Of a stretch of 64,000 bases of DNA, positions 31,880-38,726 are shown in pieces (position 1 is the stretch's first letter; each line of letters starts with the position of its first letter). The notes beneath the pieces are model-generated. The model made no database searches and had not been told where the DNA came from. It was given only the letters and a program-made list of their open reading frames with translations. Source of the DNA: CAIYEO01 sp037139575. Lineage in GTDB: Bacteria > Patescibacteriota > Saccharimonadia > Saccharimonadales > UBA4665. The stretch lies in contig JBAXGD010000002.1 of the NCBI GenBank assembly GCA_037139575.1, positions 1 to 64,000 on the forward strand. Direction: 5' to 3'. The translations under genes and the position numbers were made by a program.

Positions 31880-33856
31880 ATGCAAACACCCGGAAGCTCA
31901 TTTCTACACGAGAGAAACCCCAATCTCCACGCTTCGCAAGAAGTAGAAGGTGTGGTGGGCTATTTGCGTGCTGGCGGTGAGCATATCCCAAATGAGCCAG
32001 CAGATAAGATCTCTGCTCATTTAGGCTTTCTTGCTCATAGAGAATACGTCAATGACGGCATACTAACTGGTGACCAATCGAGTATTGATCGCCAGATTGA
32101 AGCCAATGTCATTAAGGCCGAAAATGTACCGGATGGCTACTTTGAACTACAGCGTCGTATAGCTCGTGAACAAGGACACGGTGACGTTACTATTACCCAA
32201 AATATGCGTGAGCAAATGACTGAAGCAGTTCAGGCTGATCAGCGAGTCGGACTTGGCAAATGGGTTGAGTACCTCGGTGGCGAAGATGGTGGCTATCCGG
32301 ACTGGTTTAAGTCCTACACATTTTCTTCTGTCACGAAACTCGGCAATTACGATAAGGAAAAGGGCGAATTCCTGAAGCGTAGTCGTGGAACTACAGCCGC
32401 TTATCCGGAACTTAACCGTGAGGCTTTAGCCTATGTCTACGATGTGCTCAATAAATCAAGAGTGCAGCACGAGCCAGTTGATGGTGGTGCCAATAACGAA
32501 CAGCTCCAAAAGTTACTGCAAGGTGCCAATTTTGGTAAACTCTATGCACATGCCGTTCTTGAGATTGCTCCAACTTCACCGGAATTGCTCAAAGATACCA
32601 GAGGCTCTTGGACAAAGTTCAACCAGAGTTCAGACCCAAGAACAGCCCGAAGGCTCGCTGGTTCGTTGCAGGGGCATGGTACTGGCTGGTGCACAGCGGG
32701 CGAATCCACCGCAAACATACAGCTTCAGGGTGGCGACTTTTACGTCTATTACACTCGTGATGAAGACGGAAAAGAGACTGTTCCGCGCGTAGCAATTCGT
32801 ATGCAAGAAGGTTCAGTAGCCGAAGTGCGTGGTATCAATACTGCCCAAGAGCTTGAGTCCGAAATGGCAGATATTACGTCTGAGCGTCTGCAAGATCTAC
32901 CTGGGGGCGAAGAGTATATTCGAAGAGCCCAGGACATGAAACACCTGACTGCCATAGACAAGAAGATAACAGCCGATCCTACTACTGAACTTACTGGCGA
33001 TGAGCTACGATTTCTCTATGAACTGGACCATGACATCTCAGGATTTGGTTACAAACGTGATCCACGCATTGACGAGATAAGGGCTAAACGAGAAGGCCGG
33101 GATAAGCCGGAACTTGCCCGCATACTCCCTGAAACCATTCGCGACCAGCTAAGAGGTGCGTTTATGGCTTACAGCACTGTTGCAGGCCAACTAAAAACCG
33201 AGCGTCGCTTTCGCAAGCCAGAATCTGGCGTATCGGCACAAGAGCTTGAGCACCTGTTTGCTCTCAAAGATAAGGAATGGCAAGAAAACGGCGTCTACGA
33301 TCACTTAGTGGAAGAACTGATTGCCAATGGTGCTCGCTATAACCTAGTAGCCACGCCTAATGTGGAAGCAACCGAAAAACAAATTGTTGCTTTGGCTGAA
33401 GCGTTTGGTAAAGACCAGCCTTACGAAACCTACGTGTACGATGAGCTATATCGTAAAGGCAGATACACAGGCCGTGAATTTTCTGGTAACGGCGGTAGCG
33501 ACCCAGTTCGCCTCAGCCTCATTCCATCCCGTCGTGATGCAGTTTTGAGCGGTAAAACGGTTGAAACACAGGTGCGAATGCTGAGGGAGCAGCAAACTGG
33601 TAAGCCTAACCTCAATTTGCGTGTCCCAAGTGTTCTTGACGCTGTTACCTACTGGTACACGCTACGAGCACAGGGCGACAAACTAGCCGACAGTAGCGCA
33701 TTCGACAAAACCTATATCCGACACTTCGACCTAGAACCTAAGGCGGTCGCCGGGTGGTCGTTCGTTCCGTACTCCTACGTGCTCTACGGTGGCACGCCGA
33801 GCTTGTACCGCTCGGGTGTCGAGGACGACGATGGCGCTCGCGTGTCGGTGGGGTAA
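31880..33856 (+). CDS. 658-aa insert-borne protein with candidate DGR-type variable C-terminus
   Basis: A soluble protein with no signal peptide or membrane helix. A GTGWCTAGESTA segment followed by GGDFYVYYTRDEDG (about 270-295) slightly resembles PcfJ-like plasmid/phage proteins; otherwise I do not recognise it. Near the end, VPSVLDAVTYWYTLRAQGDK leads into IRHFDLEPK and then a final ~37 residues with VPYSYVLYGG and ending GARVSVG. That tail is encoded by DNA that is sharply richer in G+C and poorer in A than the rest, with many NNC codons, as in variable regions made by diversity-generating retroelements; a GG...ARV..G tail also fits a C-type-lectin-fold ligand-binding end. The role could be surface or target recognition, but that is inference. 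Confidence 0.7.
   Translation: MQTPGSSFLHERNPNLHASQEVEGVVGYLRAGGEHIPNEPADKISAHLGFLAHREYVNDGILTGDQSSIDRQIEANVIKAENVPDGYFELQRRIAREQGHGDVTITQNMREQMTEAVQADQRVGLGKWVEYLGGEDGGYPDWFKSYTFSSVTKLGNYDKEKGEFLKRSRGTTAAYPELNREALAYVYDVLNKSRVQHEPVDGGANNEQLQKLLQGANFGKLYAHAVLEIAPTSPELLKDTRGSWTKFNQSSDPRTARRLAGSLQGHGTGWCTAGESTANIQLQGGDFYVYYTRDEDGKETVPRVAIRMQEGSVAEVRGINTAQELESEMADITSERLQDLPGGEEYIRRAQDMKHLTAIDKKITADPTTELTGDELRFLYELDHDISGFGYKRDPRIDEIRAKREGRDKPELARILPETIRDQLRGAFMAYSTVAGQLKTERRFRKPESGVSAQELEHLFALKDKEWQENGVYDHLVEELIANGARYNLVATPNVEATEKQIVALAEAFGKDQPYETYVYDELYRKGRYTGREFSGNGGSDPVRLSLIPSRRDAVLSGKTVETQVRMLREQQTGKPNLNLRVPSVLDAVTYWYTLRAQGDKLADSSAFDKTYIRHFDLEPKAVAGWSFVPYSYVLYGGTPSLYRSGVEDDDGARVSVG
33742..33853 (+). 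other. Candidate DGR variable region (adenine-depleted, GC-rich 3' gene end)
   Basis: By hand count 10 of 112 bases are A and 77 are G or C, against an AT-rich surrounding. Codons are largely NNC (TAC, TCC, CTC, CGC, GTC, GAC), as expected when AAC codons of a template repeat are mutated at their adenines. No template repeat or reverse transcriptase is seen in the window. Confidence 0.5.
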
Positions 33857-34175
33857 ATCCTTTAGCTTTTGCCCTTCCTTTTAGTCTTTCTTCTCTTTTT
33901 TCTTTCCGGTGCTTCTTCGAAATTTTTTTATCTAATAAACTACCTACGAATATAACTGTTCGGGGGTAAGTAGTCCAAAGATAACACCCATCGGTGCCCC
34001 TGATGGATAGTTGTTTGCATTATGCCTAAAAAGACTTTTCTAATAGAGGAGCCGCTACTTTTTAGAGCAGTAAGCACGTCAAGAACCCTTAACACCCCAC
34101 GTGTCTTTAGTGGTAGTGCCAATATGGTGCTGAAACAATAGCGGTCTTTCAACCACGAGTGGTTGTTACGAACAG
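33857..34175. other. Non-coding right end of the insert
   Basis: I see no convincing gene here. The plus strand after the stop is pyrimidine-rich (33857-33920). A perfect palindrome, CAACCAC-GA-GTGGTTG, lies at 34150-34165, 10 bp before the right-hand direct repeat, and a CCATC/GATGG hairpin lies near 33988-34008. Confidence 0.5.
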
Positions 34176-34402
34176 GAGGCTATAAGGCTCAAAATAGTTA
34201 GCTTATATTCAGATATTTTGAAGAAGGGCCTGGAGCTATTAAGTATTTCAGCTCCTAATCAGCTTTAATGAGTAGGGTATAATATCAATTACGTGAACAT
34301 TATAGGAGATCATTGAATGGACAAAGTTCTAAAAGGAAGCAAACGTGCAGTTTCGAAAGTAGCACCATTAACTTCAAAAACCATTAATAAACAAGTTGGT
34401 GG
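34176..34402 (+). repeat. 227-bp direct repeat, right copy
   Basis: Identical to 30735-30961. Its first 90 bp or so are a copy of the argS 3' end that includes the stop; the rest is the promoter, ribosome-binding site and 5' end of the intact mscL. Confidence 0.95.
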
Positions 34403-34706
34403 ATTTGGTGAGTTTATTAGGGAGTACGGCATAGTTGGGCTTGCAATAGGTTTCGTATTCGGTGCTCAAGTTAAGAGCGTGGTTGATGTATTCACGGCTA
34501 CCATAGTGAATCCGCTTGTTGGTCTAATTTTACCTGGAACAGGAAGCTTAAACCAGAAGACCTTAACTATTCATATTTTTTCGAAGCAAGCCGTCTTTGG
34601 CTGGGGTTTGTTCCTGTCGACATTAATTAGCTTCATAATAGTAGCAATCATCATCTATGTGACATTTAAGGCCTTGAACTTAGATAGATTAGCCAAAAAG
34701 CAATAA
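34317..34706 (+). CDS. mscL: Large-conductance mechanosensitive channel MscL
   Basis: A 129-residue channel protein that opens under membrane tension to release solutes in osmotic downshock. After a basic N-terminus of about 28 residues comes FGEFIREYGIVGLAIGFVFG, the conserved start of TM1, with VNPLVGLILPG at the end of the periplasmic entry. TM2 lies at about 95-120. The basic N-terminal extension is longer than in E. coli MscL. It has GGAGATC as a ribosome-binding region 9 nt upstream and a TATAAT box, both copied in the left repeat. Confidence 0.88.
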   Translation: MDKVLKGSKRAVSKVAPLTSKTINKQVGGFGEFIREYGIVGLAIGFVFGAQVKSVVDVFTATIVNPLVGLILPGTGSLNQKTLTIHIFSKQAVFGWGLFLSTLISFIIVAIIIYVTFKALNLDRLAKKQ

Positions 34707-34711
34707 TCCAT

Positions 34712-35092
34712 ATGGACGATGACTCTTTAAAGAAAAAACTAACAAAAGAGCAGTATCATGTTCTCAGAGAATCGGGAACCGAAGCTCCATTTAGTGGTAA
34801 GTTTGATGATTTTTGGACAACCGGAAACTATAAATGTGCCGCTTGTGGCAACATTCTCTTTAAATCTGGCAATAAATATGATGCTGGATGTGGCTGGCCA
34901 AGCTTCTGGAATGCGGTTGATGATACTAAAATTAAATTGATCAACGATGATAGTCTTGGCATGCAAAGAACTGAAGTACGATGCGGTGTCTGCGATAGCC
35001 ATCTTGGCCATCTATTTGATGACGGGCCTAAGGAGCATGGCGGTAAAAGATACTGCATTAATTCATTATCGCTAGATTTTGATAAAAGTTAG
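34712..35092 (+). CDS. msrB: Peptide-methionine (R)-S-oxide reductase MsrB
   Basis: A 126-residue MsrB that repairs the R form of methionine sulfoxide. The zinc-binding cysteines are Cys42/Cys45 (CAAC) and Cys91/Cys94 (CGVC), and GCGWPSFW and SHLGHLFDDGP are family signatures. The catalytic cysteine is Cys115 in RYCINS. It lies 5 bp after mscL, so the two are co-transcribed, and its 3' end overlaps the convergent HxlR gene by 4 bp. Confidence 0.95.
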   Translation: MDDDSLKKKLTKEQYHVLRESGTEAPFSGKFDDFWTTGNYKCAACGNILFKSGNKYDAGCGWPSFWNAVDDTKIKLINDDSLGMQRTEVRCGVCDSHLGHLFDDGPKEHGGKRYCINSLSLDFDKS

Positions 35093-35433
35093 AGATTAGC
35101 GCAATCTGAATCGTAATATTTATTTCCCCAAGAAGCCATCTGTTTGAGAAGGGGGACAAGGTCACGACCTTTATTAGTTAAACTATATTCAATTCGTGGT
35201 GGAGATTCCCGAAAACTTTCTTTAGTAATTATTTCATGTTTTTCTAGCTCGTCTAGTCTTTGCGATAGAGTTTTCGGACTAATACCGGCTAAAGATTTCT
35301 CTAGATATGTAAATCGCTTGCTGCCATCTACTAAATCTCGAAGTATAAGGGCAGTCCATTTGCTGCCTATTACGGCCATAGCAGAAGCTATACAGCCAGT
35401 TCTTTTTTCTAAATTATTACTTCTAATTTTCAT
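35089..35433 (-). CDS. HxlR-family winged-helix regulator
   Basis: A 114-residue MarR-like winged-helix protein. It has the HxlR pattern GCIASAMAVIGSKWTALILRDL (Cys near residue 14), RFTYLEKSLAGISPKTLSQRLDELE and YSLTNKGRDLVPLL. HxlR proteins sense electrophiles or redox state through the N-terminal cysteine. It is divergent from an FMN reductase gene and there are matching inverted repeats in the space between, so it probably controls that gene and itself. Confidence 0.88.
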   Translation of the reverse strand: MKIRSNNLEKRTGCIASAMAVIGSKWTALILRDLVDGSKRFTYLEKSLAGISPKTLSQRLDELEKHEIITKESFRESPPRIEYSLTNKGRDLVPLLKQMASWGNKYYDSDCANL

Positions 35434-35437
35434 ACTT

Positions 35438-35483
35438 TACTTTGTATAGTAATGGCACTATTATATTAATACTACATAAAGTA
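35438..35483. promoter_or_regulatory. HxlR-type operator pair
   Basis: TACTTTGTATAGTA (35438-35451) and TACTACATAAAGTA (35470-35483) are inverted copies of each other with 12 of 14 matching positions. They sit in the divergent intergenic space. Confidence 0.55.
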
Positions 35484-35511
35484 TATCATTAATCAAAAAG
35501 AGGGAATATAT

Positions 35512-36090
35512 ATGAAACTACAAATAGTTATTGGAAGCACACGAAAAGGAAGAAGATCTCTACAATTCTCAAAATGGATTGCGTCAGCAGCTCAAGAATT
35601 AAAGAATGTTGAAGTTGAGATGGTTGATTTAATTGATTTTGATCTTCCACTTTTTAACGAAGCCGTATCGCCGAGATACAATCCGGATCGTAAGGTAGAA
35701 GGCGATGTTAAGAAGTTTCTCGATAAATTAGCAGAGGCTGATGGTTATGTTTTTGTTACCCCCGAATATAACCACTCATTATCGGGAGTTCTTAAAAATG
35801 CACTAGACTACACAGCATATGAACTAAACCGCAAGCCTGCAGCTGTAGCAACACATGGAAGTGTAGGTGGAGCTCGAGCCGCAGAACACCTAAAGATGAT
35901 TTTATCGGAGTGTCAGGCTGTTGTCGTACCAATCAACCTACACTTTAACCATTTCATAGATGGAATTATTGACGAGGAAGGTAATTTGATTAAGGAACTT
36001 AAGGAACTGCAGTACGGTCCACACACCACTGTGAATACTATGCTAAATGATCTAGTTTGGTATGCCAATGCACTAAAAGCAGCTAAATAG
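35512..36090 (+). CDS. NADPH-dependent FMN reductase
   Basis: A 192-residue flavodoxin-fold protein. It starts LQIVIGSTRKGRRSLQFSKWI (FMN phosphate-binding loop) and has FVTPEYNHSLSGVLKNALDY, the SPEYN-type motif of the azoreductase/quinone-reductase family. It would reduce quinones or flavins. A GAGGG ribosome-binding site precedes the ATG. Pairing with an HxlR regulator suggests an oxidative or electrophile stress response. Confidence 0.88.
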   Translation: MKLQIVIGSTRKGRRSLQFSKWIASAAQELKNVEVEMVDLIDFDLPLFNEAVSPRYNPDRKVEGDVKKFLDKLAEADGYVFVTPEYNHSLSGVLKNALDYTAYELNRKPAAVATHGSVGGARAAEHLKMILSECQAVVVPINLHFNHFIDGIIDEEGNLIKELKELQYGPHTTVNTMLNDLVWYANALKAAK

Positions 36091-36105
36091 AAACCTATTT
36101 TACCC

Positions 36106-36134
36106 TTGTAAAATAACACTTATTGTGCTAATGT
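36106..36134 (+). promoter_or_regulatory. Promoter of the 320-aa gene
   Basis: TTGTAA (36106-36111), 17 bp, TAATGT (36129-36134) with an upstream TGC extended -10. Confidence 0.5.
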
Positions 36135-36169
36135 ATATTTAGATAAATATAAAATAAAAAAATCAAAAA

Positions 36170-37132
36170 ATGTCAGAAACTTTCAATACTTCAATTCAAG
36201 AACAGCCCCAGGTTAGCGAAGCCGATGTGGATAAATTCATGAGTGTTGTTGATGAAAAGTACTCTACCGGAAAGGCCGTAGAATATGACGGCAAGATACT
36301 TCGTTTTGAGGATGCCATAAAAAAGAATTTGAAGGATGAGAGCGGTAACAAAACTGGCGAAACTCAAAATATTGTTATTCTTTCTGATGAAAATGGCCAA
36401 CAAACGATTTTAGACGCCAAGGACTTTATATCCTCACAGGGCTTGAAATTTGATGAAGGCACTGAGTTACCCAAGGAGGAAGACGCTGCAGTTTTGGAGC
36501 AGATTCGCGAAATTACGAGAACCCCGAAAACCGAATATCGGAAGTTTAGAAACGAATTAGTGTTTAAGCCTGCCCTAGAATCTTCAGATGACAAGGAATC
36601 AAACTTTGATAATTTGCTAGATCCGAACCAAGATCTTTCTGAAAATACTGTAGAAAAAGCTGCTGTAAAAGAAACCGTACGAACTAAAGTTACCCCTGAA
36701 TCCAAGAAAATGGCAGAAGAACGAATTGAACAAGCCTATATGTCCGATCCTGGATTAGCCGAAATATTTAATAAATTTTCAAGCGAAAATGGTTTAGCAG
36801 ATAGATCCGAGCTGACTGAAGCCATGAGGAATAATAAGGACTTGAGGATTGAAGTTGGGGTATATCTTTTGGCTAAAATTGACAGACTTTTCCACCAAAT
36901 GCCCGAGAGGATTCAGGATGATACCGAAAAAAAACCTTCAACTGAAGGCTATAATCATATACCTGTAATGACAAGTCGTGAATATGCAACATTGCTCGCA
37001 ATTTCTATGCTTGATGGAACATTTGATGATAAAAGAGTTGGCGGCGATACAATTGAATACAGGGAAGGTACCGATAAAGTTATTCTTGGACAACATAGAG
37101 CCGCAGCACAAAAATTAATAAGTCTGTCCTAG
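36170..37132 (+). CDS. Hypothetical acidic protein, 320 aa
   Basis: I do not recognise this protein. It is soluble and acidic, rich in Glu, Asp and Lys, with no transmembrane segment. A YDGKILRFEDAIKKNL region near 45-60 is followed by a long charged middle that is probably disordered and a helical C-terminal third (VYLLAKIDRLFHQMPERI; REYATLLAISMLDG). It comes 10 bp before the oligoribonuclease gene and may be co-transcribed with it. Confidence 0.6.
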   Translation: MSETFNTSIQEQPQVSEADVDKFMSVVDEKYSTGKAVEYDGKILRFEDAIKKNLKDESGNKTGETQNIVILSDENGQQTILDAKDFISSQGLKFDEGTELPKEEDAAVLEQIREITRTPKTEYRKFRNELVFKPALESSDDKESNFDNLLDPNQDLSENTVEKAAVKETVRTKVTPESKKMAEERIEQAYMSDPGLAEIFNKFSSENGLADRSELTEAMRNNKDLRIEVGVYLLAKIDRLFHQMPERIQDDTEKKPSTEGYNHIPVMTSREYATLLAISMLDGTFDDKRVGGDTIEYREGTDKVILGQHRAAAQKLISLS

Positions 37133-37141
37133 GTTATATTT

Positions 37142-37702
37142 ATGAATGAGATTGATAAAACGATAAAGCCAACAAAATTACTTTGGGTTGATCTTGAAAT
37201 GACTGGGCTTGATCCTAGCGAGCACGTTATTATTGAAGTTGCAGTATTAATTACGGACTTTGATTTTAAAACTTTGGCCAAGTACGAGGCAGTAATATCT
37301 CAACCTGAAGAAAAGATTCAAAACATGAATGAGTGGTCGGCGATACAGCACGCAAAAAGTGGTCTTATCGATAAAATTCGCAACAACGGTAAAACTGAAA
37401 AACAAGTTATTATAGAAATAGTAAATTTGATAAAAAATAACTTCGGTGATGAGCCGGCAATCCTAGCTGGAAACTCAATTTATAATGATCGCAAGTTTAT
37501 TGAAAAGTGGTGGCCGGAAGTTGCTAGCCTGCTCCACTACAGGATGCTTGATGTAACGTCATTCAAGATTTTGATGGAGAACAAATTAACAGACAAGTTT
37601 GAGAAAAACGATAACCATAGAGCTTTAGATGACATAGGGGCATCTATAAAAGAGCTAGAGTTTTATCTAGATAATTTGTCAAAAATTAGTGAAAAGCCCT
37701 AG
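37142..37702 (+). CDS. orn: Oligoribonuclease
   Basis: A 186-residue DEDDh 3'-5' exonuclease that degrades di- to pentaribonucleotides (and pGpG). Motif I is WVDLEMTGLDP (near residue 16), motif II AGNSIYNDRKFI, and motif III NDNHRALDDI carries the catalytic His and Asp. The length is that of E. coli Orn (181). Confidence 0.93.
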   Translation: MNEIDKTIKPTKLLWVDLEMTGLDPSEHVIIEVAVLITDFDFKTLAKYEAVISQPEEKIQNMNEWSAIQHAKSGLIDKIRNNGKTEKQVIIEIVNLIKNNFGDEPAILAGNSIYNDRKFIEKWWPEVASLLHYRMLDVTSFKILMENKLTDKFEKNDNHRALDDIGASIKELEFYLDNLSKISEKP

Positions 37703-37723
37703 GTTGATTTATAATTTCTTCCC

Positions 37724-38056
37724 ATGTTTGAATATTCAGAAGTAAAAAAACTAATAATATCCTACGAAGGCGTAGTAAAAAGCTATCCTTACGGTAAAAA
37801 TATTGAGGTTTATTCATTAAACGAGCAGATGTTTGCTCTTCTATATAAAGATTTAACACCACTACAAATTTCATTGAGGTGCGATAGACTGCTAGCTAAA
37901 CACCTTAAGGAAAAATATGAGACCGTTCTTTCAGGCAAGGACTTAAATCCAAGGTCATGGATTACTGTTATTCTGACCGGACAACTTACCCTAGAAGAGG
38001 TGAGAGATTTAATTAGGCACTCATACGAGATAACAAAACAGCTAGAGTCTAATTAG
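37724..38056 (+). CDS. MmcQ/YjbR-family protein
   Basis: A 110-residue double-wing protein. YEGVVKSYPYGKNIEVYSLNEQMFALL and LRCDRLLAKHLKEKYETVLSG and LNPRSWITVIL match the MmcQ/YjbR family (CyaY-like DNA-binding superfamily). The biological role is not established. It overlaps the convergent gene by 8 bp. Confidence 0.8.
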   Translation: MFEYSEVKKLIISYEGVVKSYPYGKNIEVYSLNEQMFALLYKDLTPLQISLRCDRLLAKHLKEKYETVLSGKDLNPRSWITVILTGQLTLEEVRDLIRHSYEITKQLESN

Positions 38057-38663
38057 CTGATAATGTCTTAGAATAATCTGTAAGTACCTTATTTTGTTTG
38101 TATAAAGTGCTCAAAAGTGCCTTCATTGCGGCTTTAGTTTCGCCATTATATGCAATGGTAATATTATTTTGATACAGATTAATTTTAGTCTGATAATTTG
38201 ATAAATACGCTGCATCAAATGTTCCGTTGAGTATCGCAGAACCAAGGCTTGTTTTAACAGATGAGCTCGAGTACGCTTTCACTGATGGAGTTATTGGTAC
38301 TCCTTCTGCTACAGCTAATTTTATTAATTGAGATTGAGCGCTGGCCATACTCAGCTGAGTAGTTGCGGAAAGGTTCAGTATAGTTTGATTCTTTGAATTA
38401 GTGGTTCCTTGAGAGGAAATTTGCATTAGGATTGCTTGATCCTCTACTAGATTAATTATATTTTTGTTGTTAGCGCTCTTTGAGCCTGAAATGATTATAT
38501 TGAGGATAAAGGCAATAACAATGATTATTAATAGTCCACCGGCCACGATGAAAATTCTCGATTTTGTGCTACTATTACCCCCAGAAAATGAATTTCGCTG
38601 AGGAGAATGATTATCGTTCATGAAATAAAATTGATCGTTGTTAGTGTTTTGGTTCGGATTCAT
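38049..38663 (-). CDS. Single-pass membrane protein of unknown function, 204 aa
   Basis: A polar Asn/Ser-rich N-terminus of about 36 residues is followed by one strong membrane helix (about 37-59) and an extracytoplasmic domain rich in Ser, Asn, Thr and Leu, helical by pattern. It resembles many Saccharibacteria-type membrane-anchored hypotheticals. No catalytic motif is visible. It may sit on the cell surface. Confidence 0.65.
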   Translation of the reverse strand: MNPNQNTNNDQFYFMNDNHSPQRNSFSGGNSSTKSRIFIVAGGLLIIIVIAFILNIIISGSKSANNKNIINLVEDQAILMQISSQGTTNSKNQTILNLSATTQLSMASAQSQLIKLAVAEGVPITPSVKAYSSSSVKTSLGSAILNGTFDAAYLSNYQTKINLYQNNITIAYNGETKAAMKALLSTLYKQNKVLTDYSKTLSAN

Positions 38664-38712
38664 ATGTATTATTTAACCATAACTGACTTCATGTACCCAA
38701 GTAACTTTAGCG

Positions 38713-38718
38713 TACAAT
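38713..38718 (+). promoter_or_regulatory. -10 box of dnaG
   Basis: TACAAT ends 8 nt before the ATG at 38727, leaderless-type. Confidence 0.5.
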
Positions 38719-38726
38719 AGGATTAT

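Larger units (their letters stand above)
30962..34175 (+). mobile_element. 3.2-kb horizontally acquired insert between 227-bp direct repeats
   Basis: The DNA between the repeats carries a decapitated gene fragment, a toxin-antitoxin pair, a GTAAAC-type periodic array and a 658-aa gene. Codon use shifts (CGT/CGC arginine and GAG/CTC codons are common here, while AGA dominates in the neighbours) and GC content rises. There is no transposase, integrase or terminal inverted repeat. The layout fits single-crossover integration of a circular DNA that shared the 227-bp segment. Confidence 0.7.

Noticed and set aside
31880..33856. PcfJ-like assignment of the 658-aa protein
   Set aside because: Only a short WCTAG...GDFYVYY stretch resembles PcfJ; the length and the rest of the sequence do not, so I left the function open.
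33940..34152. 70-codon minus-strand frame at the right end of the insert
   Set aside because: No ribosome-binding site or promoter, no recognisable composition, and it lies in a spacer; most likely a chance frame.
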